The notes under the pieces: model-generated | Databases searched by the model: none | What the model saw: the letters and a program-made list of their open reading frames with translations, nothing else | What the model was told of the DNA's origin: nothing | Part shown: positions 1 through 7,800 of the stretch, piece by piece | Layout: every line of letters begins with the position of its first letter | Position numbering within the stretch: the stretch's first letter is position 1 | Assembly: GCA_025928515.1 (NCBI GenBank) | Contig: JAICJI010000016.1 | Span: 1 to 43,564, forward strand | Length of the DNA: 43,564 nucleotides | DNA from: Thermoleophilia bacterium | GTDB taxonomy: Bacteria > Actinomycetota > Thermoleophilia > Gaiellales > Gaiellaceae | Direction: 5' to 3' | Program-made: the position numbers and the translations under genes

Positions 1-1343
1 AGGTCGCGCTCGTCCGACCGGGGCCGATCCAGGGCAAAGCGGTGCACCCGTACATCGAGCGGCGGCAAAAGCTGCGCGAGGACCCGAGCTACGAGCCGCC
101 CGCCGACCACGAGCTGCTGCGCGGGCCGCTCCGGGAGACGCTCGGCGTCGTCGTCTTCCAGGATCAGGTGCTCGACGTTGCGATCCATCTCGCCGGCTTC
201 ACGGTCGGCGAGGCGGAGGGGTTGCGGCGGGCGATGAGCCGCAAGCGCTCGCTCGCGGCGCTCGAGGCGTGGCGAGAGCGGTTCGTCGCGGGCGCGCTCG
301 AGAAGGGGGTGGAGGAGGCGAAGGCGCACGACCTCTACGACAAGCTCGTCGCCTTCTCGGGCTTCGGCTTCCCGAAGTCTCACGCGGCGGCGTTCGGTCT
401 GCTCGCGTACCAGTCGGCGTGGCTGCGGCACCACTACGCGGCGGAGTTCCTCGCCTCGCTCCTCAACGCGCAGCCGATGGGCTTCTACCCGCCGGCGACG
501 CTCGTCCGCGACGGGCAGCGGCGCGGGGTGGAGACGCGCCCACCCGACGTGAACCTCAGCGACGCCGGCTGCACGATCGAGCAGGACGGAGCGGTCCGCG
601 TGGGGCTGAAGTACGTGATCGGACTGGGGGAGGACGACGCGGAGGTCGTGGCAGCGAGCCGTCCCTACTCCTCGGTCCGCGACCTCGCCCAACGGACGGG
701 GCTGTCGGAGGACGAGCTGCGCGCGCTCGCCGAGAGCGGTGCCTGCGACTGCTTCGGCCTGCGCCGCCGCGAGCTCCTCTGGCAGCTCGGGCTCGTGCCG
801 CGGCCGGCGAGCGTGCCGGGCACCGAGGGAAGGGCGAAGCAGCTCGCCCTGCCGCTCGAGCCGACGGTCGAGACGCCTGAGCTGCCCGAGCCGACCGTGT
901 GGGAGCGGATGCTCACCGACTACCGCACGACGAGCCTCTCGGTCGGCGTCCACCCGCTCGCGCTGCTGCGCCCGCACCTGCCGCCGCGGACACTGTCGAC
1001 CGTGGAGCTACAGGAGCAGCCGCACCGGGCGAACGTGCAATTCGCGGGGCTCGTCGTCGCGCGGCAGCGGCCGGCGACGGCGAACGGTGTCGTCTTCATG
1101 CTGCTCGAGGACGAGCACGCGCAGGTGAACCTCGTGATCGCGCCGCAGGTGTACGAGCGGTTCCGTGCGGTCGTGCGCAGCGAGCCGCTCCTGCTCGTCC
1201 GCGGGCGGTACGAGCACTCCGATCGCAACCGGAACGTCCTCGTGCGCGAGCTCATCTCGCTCGCACCGCTCGCGCGGTCGCTCACGGACGGCGCCGACGT
1301 CCACGCGGCGCTCCCGCGCGCACACCACTTCGGGCACCGCTAG
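1..1343 (+). CDS. dnaE2: Error-prone DNA polymerase III alpha subunit (DnaE2/ImuC), 3' part only
   Basis: The reading frame is open from base 3, so the gene starts upstream of the window; about 446 C-terminal residues are seen. The first residues (LVRPGPIQGKAVHPYIERR) match the palm/finger segment of the DnaE family. Next come the FQDQV segment, the GEAEGLRRAMSRKRS helix, and FGFPKSHAAAFGLLAYQSAWL with LLNAQPMGFY, wording typical of DnaE2 rather than replicative DnaE1. The last ~110 residues form the OB-fold that ends DnaE-type polymerases. In actinobacteria DnaE2 acts with ImuA/ImuB in damage-induced mutagenic translesion synthesis; those partners would lie upstream and cannot be checked. 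The GTG at 42 is internal to the gene. High confidence in family, good confidence in the DnaE2 subtype. Confidence 0.92.
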   Translation, partial: VALVRPGPIQGKAVHPYIERRQKLREDPSYEPPADHELLRGPLRETLGVVVFQDQVLDVAIHLAGFTVGEAEGLRRAMSRKRSLAALEAWRERFVAGALEKGVEEAKAHDLYDKLVAFSGFGFPKSHAAAFGLLAYQSAWLRHHYAAEFLASLLNAQPMGFYPPATLVRDGQRRGVETRPPDVNLSDAGCTIEQDGAVRVGLKYVIGLGEDDAEVVAASRPYSSVRDLAQRTGLSEDELRALAESGACDCFGLRRRELLWQLGLVPRPASVPGTEGRAKQLALPLEPTVETPELPEPTVWERMLTDYRTTSLSVGVHPLALLRPHLPPRTLSTVELQEQPHRANVQFAGLVVARQRPATANGVVFMLLEDEHAQVNLVIAPQVYERFRAVVRSEPLLLVRGRYEHSDRNRNVLVRELISLAPLARSLTDGADVHAALPRAHHFGHR

Positions 1344-1445
1344 GCGGAGATTTCACGTCCACTGCCCGATCTGTGCGATAGCTTCTTGTCGACTGGGGGC
1401 CGCACTCAGCGGGGCGGCAGGTGCCGTGCGACAGGAGGGGTACAG

Positions 1446-4400
1446 ATGAAGCGGGTTGTGCGTTTGCGAGCGCTCGTGGCAGCGTCGCTGTTGGCGTTGG
1501 TGTGCTTCACAATCTCGGCCGCGGGGGCAGGTGCCGCCGCGCCCACGGGCTCGAAGGTCGTGGCGCCGAAGCCGCTGATTCCGAGAGGCGCGACGAAGCT
1601 CGGGCCGGTGTCGCCGTCGGCGACCGTGTCCGGCACAGTCGTGCTGCAGCCGCGCGACGCGATCGCGTTGACGCGCTTCATCTCGCAGGTGACCGACAAG
1701 CATTCTGCCCTGTTCCATCACTACCTCACTCCGGCGACGTTCGCGGCGAGATTCGGCCCGACCCCCACGAGCCTCGCGGCTGTCAAGGAGCAACTGCGGG
1801 CCTCGGGGCTCACCGTCACGAATGTCGCTCCGGATGGCCTGCTGATCGACTTCAAGGCGCCCGCCGGCCGGGTCGAGACGGCATTCCGAACGGGGCTGGC
1901 GCGCTACAGGCTCGCGAACGGTTCGATCGGACGGGCGCGGACAGCTCCGCTCGAGGTGCCCGCGACCATCGCGAAGTACGTGACGTCAGTCGTCGGCCTC
2001 GATACCACTGTGAAGCTGCACTCGTCCGGGATCCTCCGGGCACCCAAGTCGGCGCGCCAGACCCACGTCGCCGCGACAGCGCCGAGCTTCACCCATCCGA
2101 CCGGCTCGCCGACGGCCTGCTCCGACGCGACCGCTGCCGCGGAGGCATTCGGCGGCCTGACCGACGACCAGATCGCCAATGCGTACGGCGTGTTCGGGCT
2201 CTACGGCCTCAACGACACCGGCGCGGGCCAGCACATCGCGATCTTCGAGCTCGAGCCGTTCGCGAAGAGCGACCTCCTGACGTTCGACACGTGCTTCTTC
2301 GGCGCGACCAAGGCAGCGACGATGCTCACCCACGTCAACACGGTCAACGTGGACGGCGGGCCGCAGAACGGCTCCGGGTCGGGCGAGTCGATCCTCGACA
2401 TCGAAGACGTGTCGGCATTCGCGCCCGGTGCGAACATCGACGTCTACCAGGCGCCGAATACGTCCTTCGCCTCGTTCGACCAGTACGCGAAGATCGTCAA
2501 CGACGACACCGACCAGATCGTGAGCACGAGCTGGGGGATCTGCGAGCAGGCGATCCAGCAGGGGTCGCCCGGCGTCCAGCAGGCCGAGAACCTCGTCTTC
2601 GAGCAGGCGGCCGCCCAGGGCCAGACGGTCTTCTCCGCAGCCGGGGACGAAGGCAGCAACGACTGCAACGCCTTCCGGACGAGCGCACCGATCAGCCCGA
2701 TCCTCTCCATCGACGACCCGTCGAGCCAGCCGTACGTCGTCTCGACCGGCGGCACGACGATCGACGACGCAACCCAACCGGCCGCCGAGCACGTTTGGAA
2801 CGACGGCGCAGTATGGGGTGCAGCAGGCGGCGGCATCTCCGAGTCCTGGCCGATGCCGACCTGGCAGCTCGACACGAAGGTTCCGGGCGTGAACAACTCC
2901 ACTGCCGTCGGGGCCGCGACGACCTTCGAGGCAACCGATCTGGGCAATTCCGGTTACGCCTTCTGCACGTCCGACAACCCGATCGGCGTCGCGGAGGATG
3001 CCTGCCGCGAGGTTCCCGACGTGAGCGCCGTCGCCGACGAGTTCACGAGCGGAATCACCATCTACATCGCGCCGTTCGGCTGGACCACCATCGGCGGCAC
3101 GTCGTCGGCGGCCCCGATGTGGGCGGGCATGCTGGCGGACGTCAACGAGTCGCCGACGTGCCAGGCGAGCAACGCCACGAAGAACGGCGTCGGCTTCGTC
3201 AACCCGCTGCTCTATGCAGTGGCGTCGAACCCCACGGCCTACGCGGCGTCCTTCAACGACGTCAAGACGGGCAACAACGACCCGTACGGGAAGTCGAAGC
3301 TCTTCCAGGCGACAACCGGGTACGACATGGCCTCGGGCCTCGGCACCCCGCAACTGACCCAGCCGGGCGGAGGCTCGGGCCTGGCGTTCTACCTCTGCAG
3401 CCAGGCACCGGCGAGCACCCGGCCGACCGTCACCAGCATCACCCCGGCCTTCGAGTTCACCTCGGACGCCGGCAAGACGGTGACGATTCACGGCACGAAC
3501 TTCTTCAAGAACGGCCTCCCGAACGTGAAGAACATCCAGTTCGGGGACGTCGAGTTCCCGTCGGTCGGCGCGTTCACCGTCGACAGCGACACGCAGATCA
3601 CCGCGGACGTTCCGCCGGCCTCGGCGTTCGTCTCGCCGAACGACCAGACGAACGGGGCCGGACGGGTGCAGGTGACCGTGACGCTCGCCAGCGACGGCGA
3701 GACGAGTGCCGTCAACTCGAACAGCTGGTTCACCTTCGTCGACGACAACGGCTCGGCGGCACCGCTGCCGACCGTGACCGGAGTCCACTCGTTCACCGGG
3801 TCGGACGTGGGCGGCAACACCGTCGACATCTTCGGGGCCGGCTTCACCGGAGCGACCGACGTCACCTTCGGCGGCGTGAGTGCCGGCGGGGCCAACATCA
3901 CGGTCGTCAACGACTCGCTGCTCAGGGTCAAGGTTCCGGCTTTCAGCAACGGCGTGACGACGTGCGACCAGGACGGCCATACCTTCGACGCGAGCCAGAA
4001 CGCGACCAACGACATCTGCCAGACACAGGTCGTGGTCACGACGCCGAACGGCTCGAGCACCACCTCGACGATCCTGCCGCTGTACGAGGGAGCGATCGCG
4101 TTCGCGGACGACGGCGTGCTGCCGGCGCCGCCCGGCGACGAGGCCGCTCCGGCGGCGACCGAGTACGACTACGTGCCGGCGCCGCACATTACGTCGATCT
4201 CGACCACGGGCGGCCCCGCCTCGCTCGCGAGCGAGAACGGCGACTCGGTTGTCACGATCCACGGCACGGGCTTCAACCTCGCCTCGCTCGACTGGGTCAA
4301 TTTCGGCGATCCGACGCAGGCGACCTCGCAGCAGTTCTTCAACCTCGTCGAGGTGACGGGCACGAAGATCGAGATCATCGCGCCGGGTTTCGACGCGCAG

Positions 4401-5549
4401 ACCGTCAACACGTCGAACGTCCCGGTCAGCGTGCAGTCGGCCGCCGGGCTGTCGAACCAGACGACCGCGACCTACGCGGGCATCCCGACCATCTCCAGCG
4501 TGCTGGCCACGGCGGGACCGACCGCTCAGACGAACGCGGGCCCGGATACGGGCGGCACGCCGATCGACGTCAAGGGCCAAGGGCTCGCGAACCAGGTCAT
4601 CGTCCTCACCTTCGACGACATCTCGCCGAACCAGTTCTCCTTCGGCACGCAGTACAACTTCACGCCGACCAGCAACACCGACCTCACCGCGAGCACGGTC
4701 TCGCAGAACCCCGCGATCGTGGACACGCAGGCGTGCACGGTCACCAACTGCTCGCCGCCCACGTCGCTCCAGAACGACCCCGCCGACGTGTTCATCCTCT
4801 ACCCGCCCGGCGATCCGAAGATCGACTCGATCACCCCGAGCTCCGGGTCGGCGCTCGGCGGCACCGAGATCACGATCACGGGCGAGAACCTCGGCTGCGT
4901 GACGAACATCTCCTTCGGCAGCGTCCCGGCGCAGGACTTCACGAACGCCGAGGCGTTGCTCGACTGCGGATCGACGGACACGGTCACCGTCACCACGCCG
5001 GCCAACACAGTCGGCACCGTTCCGGTCACGCTGGAGACGGTGGAGAGCGAAGCCACCAACGCGCCGCCCGCGCGGGGCTCGTTCACCTACACGCAGCCGC
5101 CCAGGCAGACGGTGAAAGTTCACCGGTCCGGGAACGGCTCCGGCAAGGTCACGAGCTCGCCGAAGGGGATCAGCTGCGGGAAGACCTGCTCGCACCAGTT
5201 CGTGTTCGGGACGAAGGTGACCCTGAAGGCGAAGGCCGCGAACGGCTCGTCGTTCGCGGGCTGGACGGGAGCGTGCCGGGGCAGGTCGGCGTGCAAGCTC
5301 ACGGCCAACGAGGCCCTCTCGCTCACGGCGAAGTTCACGCTCAAGAGCTGCGTCGTCCCCAGGGTCACCGGCAAGACCCTCGCGGCGGCAAAGCGCGCAC
5401 TGAAGGCGCACTCCTGCAGGGTCGGCAAGGTCAAGCAGGCCTTTTCGAGCAAGGTGAAGAAGGGCCGCGTGGTCGCGCAGAAGCCGAAGCCCGGCAAGCA
5501 CCTCAGGCACGGCGCCAAGGTCGCGCTGACCGTCAGCAAGGGGAAGTAG
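1446..5549 (+). CDS. Secreted S53 (sedolisin/kumamolisin) serine-carboxyl peptidase with TIG, InlB-B-like and PASTA domains
   Basis: Predicted acid-type endopeptidase of 1367 aa, exported by an N-terminal signal peptide (residues 1-32, KR then a hydrophobic core ending AGAGAAA). A pro-kumamolisin domain (about 40-190) is followed by the S53 catalytic domain: E314 and D318 in GESILD, oxyanion D401 in SAAGDEGSND, nucleophile S553 in GGTSSAAPMWAG, and a C-terminal calcium loop beginning FNDVKTG and ending TGYDMASGLGTPQ. From about residue 660 come five IPT/TIG-like immunoglobulin folds, then a Cys-containing InlB B-repeat-like unit, then a basic PASTA-like domain at the C-terminus, suggesting binding to the cell surface or wall. 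Start ATG 1446 is chosen because AGGAGGGG lies 6-13 bases upstream and the signal peptide begins there; an in-frame start at 1386 would put 20 odd residues before it. Monocistronic, followed by a hairpin at 5581. Confidence 0.93.
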   Translation: MKRVVRLRALVAASLLALVCFTISAAGAGAAAPTGSKVVAPKPLIPRGATKLGPVSPSATVSGTVVLQPRDAIALTRFISQVTDKHSALFHHYLTPATFAARFGPTPTSLAAVKEQLRASGLTVTNVAPDGLLIDFKAPAGRVETAFRTGLARYRLANGSIGRARTAPLEVPATIAKYVTSVVGLDTTVKLHSSGILRAPKSARQTHVAATAPSFTHPTGSPTACSDATAAAEAFGGLTDDQIANAYGVFGLYGLNDTGAGQHIAIFELEPFAKSDLLTFDTCFFGATKAATMLTHVNTVNVDGGPQNGSGSGESILDIEDVSAFAPGANIDVYQAPNTSFASFDQYAKIVNDDTDQIVSTSWGICEQAIQQGSPGVQQAENLVFEQAAAQGQTVFSAAGDEGSNDCNAFRTSAPISPILSIDDPSSQPYVVSTGGTTIDDATQPAAEHVWNDGAVWGAAGGGISESWPMPTWQLDTKVPGVNNSTAVGAATTFEATDLGNSGYAFCTSDNPIGVAEDACREVPDVSAVADEFTSGITIYIAPFGWTTIGGTSSAAPMWAGMLADVNESPTCQASNATKNGVGFVNPLLYAVASNPTAYAASFNDVKTGNNDPYGKSKLFQATTGYDMASGLGTPQLTQPGGGSGLAFYLCSQAPASTRPTVTSITPAFEFTSDAGKTVTIHGTNFFKNGLPNVKNIQFGDVEFPSVGAFTVDSDTQITADVPPASAFVSPNDQTNGAGRVQVTVTLASDGETSAVNSNSWFTFVDDNGSAAPLPTVTGVHSFTGSDVGGNTVDIFGAGFTGATDVTFGGVSAGGANITVVNDSLLRVKVPAFSNGVTTCDQDGHTFDASQNATNDICQTQVVVTTPNGSSTTSTILPLYEGAIAFADDGVLPAPPGDEAAPAATEYDYVPAPHITSISTTGGPASLASENGDSVVTIHGTGFNLASLDWVNFGDPTQATSQQFFNLVEVTGTKIEIIAPGFDAQTVNTSNVPVSVQSAAGLSNQTTATYAGIPTISSVLATAGPTAQTNAGPDTGGTPIDVKGQGLANQVIVLTFDDISPNQFSFGTQYNFTPTSNTDLTASTVSQNPAIVDTQACTVTNCSPPTSLQNDPADVFILYPPGDPKIDSITPSSGSALGGTEITITGENLGCVTNISFGSVPAQDFTNAEALLDCGSTDTVTVTTPANTVGTVPVTLETVESEATNAPPARGSFTYTQPPRQTVKVHRSGNGSGKVTSSPKGISCGKTCSHQFVFGTKVTLKAKAANGSSFAGWTGACRGRSACKLTANEALSLTAKFTLKSCVVPRVTGKTLAAAKRALKAHSCRVGKVKQAFSSKVKKGRVVAQKPKPGKHLRHGAKVALTVSKGK

Positions 5550-5580
5550 TAGGCGGCGAAAGCGCCCGCCCGCTCGACGA

Positions 5581-5606
5581 GGAGGGCCTGCACAGGCAGG
5601 CCCTCC
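5581..5606 (+). terminator. Perfect 10-bp hairpin after the S53 peptidase gene
   Basis: GGAGGGCCTG (5581-5590) and CAGGCCCTCC (5597-5606) are perfectly complementary around a 6-nt loop. It lies 31 bp after the S53 stop. There is no T-run on its 3' side, so termination would be of the U-less type; the proposed -10 box of the next gene starts 2 bp after it. It may therefore insulate two separate transcripts. Confidence 0.6.
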
Positions 5607-5607
5607 G

Positions 5608-5613
5608 TACCCT
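5608..5613 (+). promoter_or_regulatory. Putative -10 element TACCCT for a leaderless mRNA
   Basis: TACCCT ends 6 nt before GTG 5620 and there is no Shine-Dalgarno sequence between them. This is the same hexamer-to-start spacing seen before several other genes in this window, and it supports GTG 5620 as the start. No convincing -35 box is visible. Confidence 0.5.
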
Positions 5614-5619
5614 GAGCCC

Positions 5620-5883
5620 GTGATCAAGATCTCGTGCGAAGCGTGCGGCTGGGTCGCGGTCACGGGCGAGCCGGTCAACGACGTGTGGCGGGAGCACGAG
5701 GCGGGCTGTCCTGCAGTCGGGGGCGCGGTGCGTCATCTGCCGGATCTGCCGCCCATCCGGCCCCGCCTGCCGGAGGTGAACCCATGTCGCCACCGGCTCG
5801 TGCGTCGTCAAATCGCCGTCATGGGCAACGGCGTGAAGAAGTACGCCGTGATGTGTGAGCTCTGCGGCCGCTTCGTCGGCTGA
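5620..5883 (+). CDS. Small Cys-rich, zinc-ribbon-like hypothetical protein
   Basis: Hypothetical 87-residue protein, family not recognised. It has CEAC near the N-terminus, a lone Cys in AGCPAVG, a CRH and a final CELCGRF. The paired CxxC motifs at the two ends suggest a single structural zinc site or two half-sites. A middle stretch rich in Pro and Arg (LPDLPPIRPRLPEV) looks flexible. No signal peptide or membrane segment, so probably cytoplasmic, perhaps a nucleic-acid or protein adaptor. It has its own putative promoter just after a hairpin and lies upstream of a GH15 gene in the same direction. Coding is supported by the Cys spacing and by a start placed 6 nt after a TACCCT box. Confidence 0.6.
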   Translation: MIKISCEACGWVAVTGEPVNDVWREHEAGCPAVGGAVRHLPDLPPIRPRLPEVNPCRHRLVRRQIAVMGNGVKKYAVMCELCGRFVG

Positions 5884-5973
5884 CTCGACCGGCGGCGGCC
5901 GGGCCGCATCCCGCCGGGGGCTTTCTGCGTTGAGCTGAGGCGATGGCTACGGCCGAGACGACGGGCGGCGGCT

Positions 5974-7800
5974 TTGCGCGCGCCTGACGGCTTCGCGCCG
6001 GTCAGCGCGTACGCGGCGATCGGCGACGGTAGAACCGTCGCGCTCGTCGCGGCGGACGGCTCGGTCGACTTCATGTCGCTGCCGAGCGTCCACTCGCCCA
6101 CCACGTTTGCGGCGCTCCTCGATCCCGAGCGGGGAGGACGCTTCACGCTCTCGCCTGCCGGCGAGTACGAGGTCGCGCGCCGCTATGCCGGACGCACGAA
6201 CGTCCTCGAAACGACGTACCGCACCGGCGACGGCGTCGCCCGCGTCACCGAGGCGCTGACCCTGCAGGACGGCGGTCTGCTCCCCTGGGTCGAGCTGGCC
6301 AGGCGGATCGAAGGGCTGGAGGGCTCGGTACGGCTGGAGTGGCGGCTCGAGCCTCGCTTCGACTGGGGACGCCGACGGCCGGACATCGTTCGCCGCGGCG
6401 ATCTCCTCGTCGCCGAAGGCGCCGGCCTGCAGCTCGCTGTCCATTCGTGGGACGCCGGAACGGTCACGCCCGAGGAGGATGCGCTCGCCGGCTCGTTCGA
6501 GATCGCAGCAGGAGAGCGGTCGCTGCTCGCGCTCGTCGCCGCGAGCGAGCAGCCGTTGCACGCGCCGAGCCGCGACCACGTGGAAGCGCGGCTCGACGCC
6601 ACGAAACGCGTCTGGGAGCGCTGGCTCGGGCTGTGGGCATACGACGGCCCGTGGGAGGAGGAGGTGGCGCGAAGCGCGCTCGCCCTCAAGCTGCTCGTCT
6701 ACGCCCCGAACGGCAGCATCGCCGCCGCCCCGACCACGTCGCTGCCGGAGGTGATCGGCGGTGACAAGAACTACGACTACCGCTACTCGTGGGTACGCGA
6801 CTCGGCCTTCACGCTCGACGCCCTGATGCGGCTCGGGATCCCGGAGCAGGTCCAGGAGTCGTTCGCCTGCCTCCTGCGGGCCGTGCGCGAGACGGCGCCC
6901 GACCTGCGTCCGTTCTACGACCTCGACGGCTGCGTGCCTACCCGCCGCGAGACGCTGGACCATCTCCGCGGCTACCGCGACTCGCGTCCCGTCCGCTACG
7001 GCAACGCCGCCTCGAATCAGCTCCAGCTCGGCTCGTGGGGAGACCTCCTCGAGACGGCCGCGCTGTACTGCTCTGAGGGCAACGTGCTCGACGAGGCGAC
7101 GGCGGAGATGCTCGCGAGCTGCATCGACCGCGTCGCGGTCCTCTGGCCGGACAAGGACTCCGGGATGTGGGAGCTCGAGGAGCTGCGCCACTACACGAGC
7201 TCGAAGATCGCGGTGTGGATGGCGTTCGATCGGGCGCTTCGTCTCGCGCAGGAGGGTCAGCTGCCCGACCGACACGTCGGGCAGTGGCGCGAGCAGCGCG
7301 ACCGACTCCAGGCGTGGATCGAGGAGAACTGCTGGTCGGCCGAGCTCGGCGCGTACTGCGGCTGGGCGGGAGAGGATTCGCTCGACGCCGGAATCCTGCG
7401 GGCACTACGGATGGACTACCCCAACAAGGAGCGGCTCGGCCGCACCGTGGACACGATTCGGGAACGGCTCGTCGCGGCCCCGGGCCTCGTCTACCGCTCG
7501 AGCGAGCACGTGGGGCAGGAGGGCGCCTTCGTCGCCTGCTCGTTCTGGCTCGTCGAAGCGCTCGCCCGGCTCGGCCGGGTCGACGAGGCAGGCGAGACGA
7601 TGGAGCTGATCCTCCCGTACGCCAACGACCTCGGGCTCTTCTCGGAAGAGATCGACCCCGAGACCGGCGAGCTCCTCGGCAACTTCCCGCAGGGCCTGAG
7701 CCACCTCGCGCTCGTCAACGCCGCCGGCGCGATCGAGGACGCTAGTGCCGGGTCGCGTGCCGGCGGTGCATCGGCGAAGGCAGGTGCGGCGCAAGATTGA
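5974..7800 (+). CDS. GH15 family glycoside hydrolase (glucoamylase/trehalase-like), paralogue 1
   Basis: About 608 aa, usual for bacterial GH15 enzymes, which release glucose from alpha-glucans or split trehalose. The N-terminal beta-sandwich opens with AYAAIGDGRTVALVAADGSVD; the (alpha/alpha)6 barrel follows with APTTSLPE and YDYRYSWVRDS. The likely general acid is E400 in SGMWELEE and the likely general base is E558/E559 in LFSEEIDPETGELLGNFPQG. The segment after the acid reads LEELRHYTSSK where most relatives, including the neighbour paralogue, have IRGG-type residues, so specificity may differ. The start is uncertain: TTG 5974 is the first usable codon in frame, while ATG 5943 opens a frame that would join after a one-base shift. 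Its 3' end overlaps the opposing GH15 gene by 59 bp. Confidence 0.88.
   Translation: MRAPDGFAPVSAYAAIGDGRTVALVAADGSVDFMSLPSVHSPTTFAALLDPERGGRFTLSPAGEYEVARRYAGRTNVLETTYRTGDGVARVTEALTLQDGGLLPWVELARRIEGLEGSVRLEWRLEPRFDWGRRRPDIVRRGDLLVAEGAGLQLAVHSWDAGTVTPEEDALAGSFEIAAGERSLLALVAASEQPLHAPSRDHVEARLDATKRVWERWLGLWAYDGPWEEEVARSALALKLLVYAPNGSIAAAPTTSLPEVIGGDKNYDYRYSWVRDSAFTLDALMRLGIPEQVQESFACLLRAVRETAPDLRPFYDLDGCVPTRRETLDHLRGYRDSRPVRYGNAASNQLQLGSWGDLLETAALYCSEGNVLDEATAEMLASCIDRVAVLWPDKDSGMWELEELRHYTSSKIAVWMAFDRALRLAQEGQLPDRHVGQWREQRDRLQAWIEENCWSAELGAYCGWAGEDSLDAGILRALRMDYPNKERLGRTVDTIRERLVAAPGLVYRSSEHVGQEGAFVACSFWLVEALARLGRVDEAGETMELILPYANDLGLFSEEIDPETGELLGNFPQGLSHLALVNAAGAIEDASAGSRAGGASAKAGAAQD

Noticed and set aside
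1344-1445. Promoter for the S53 gene (TAGCTT at 1379)
   Set aside because: The hexamer fits TANNNT but there is no good -35 at usual distance and no short-leader spacing; a ribosome binding site is present instead, so the TSS cannot be placed.
1421-5678. Very long open frames (about 1400 aa on plus, 1230 aa on minus) over the S53 gene
   Set aside because: They are Arg/Gly/Pro-rich shadow frames caused by high GC; only the frame from 1446 has a signal peptide, catalytic motifs and recognisable domains.
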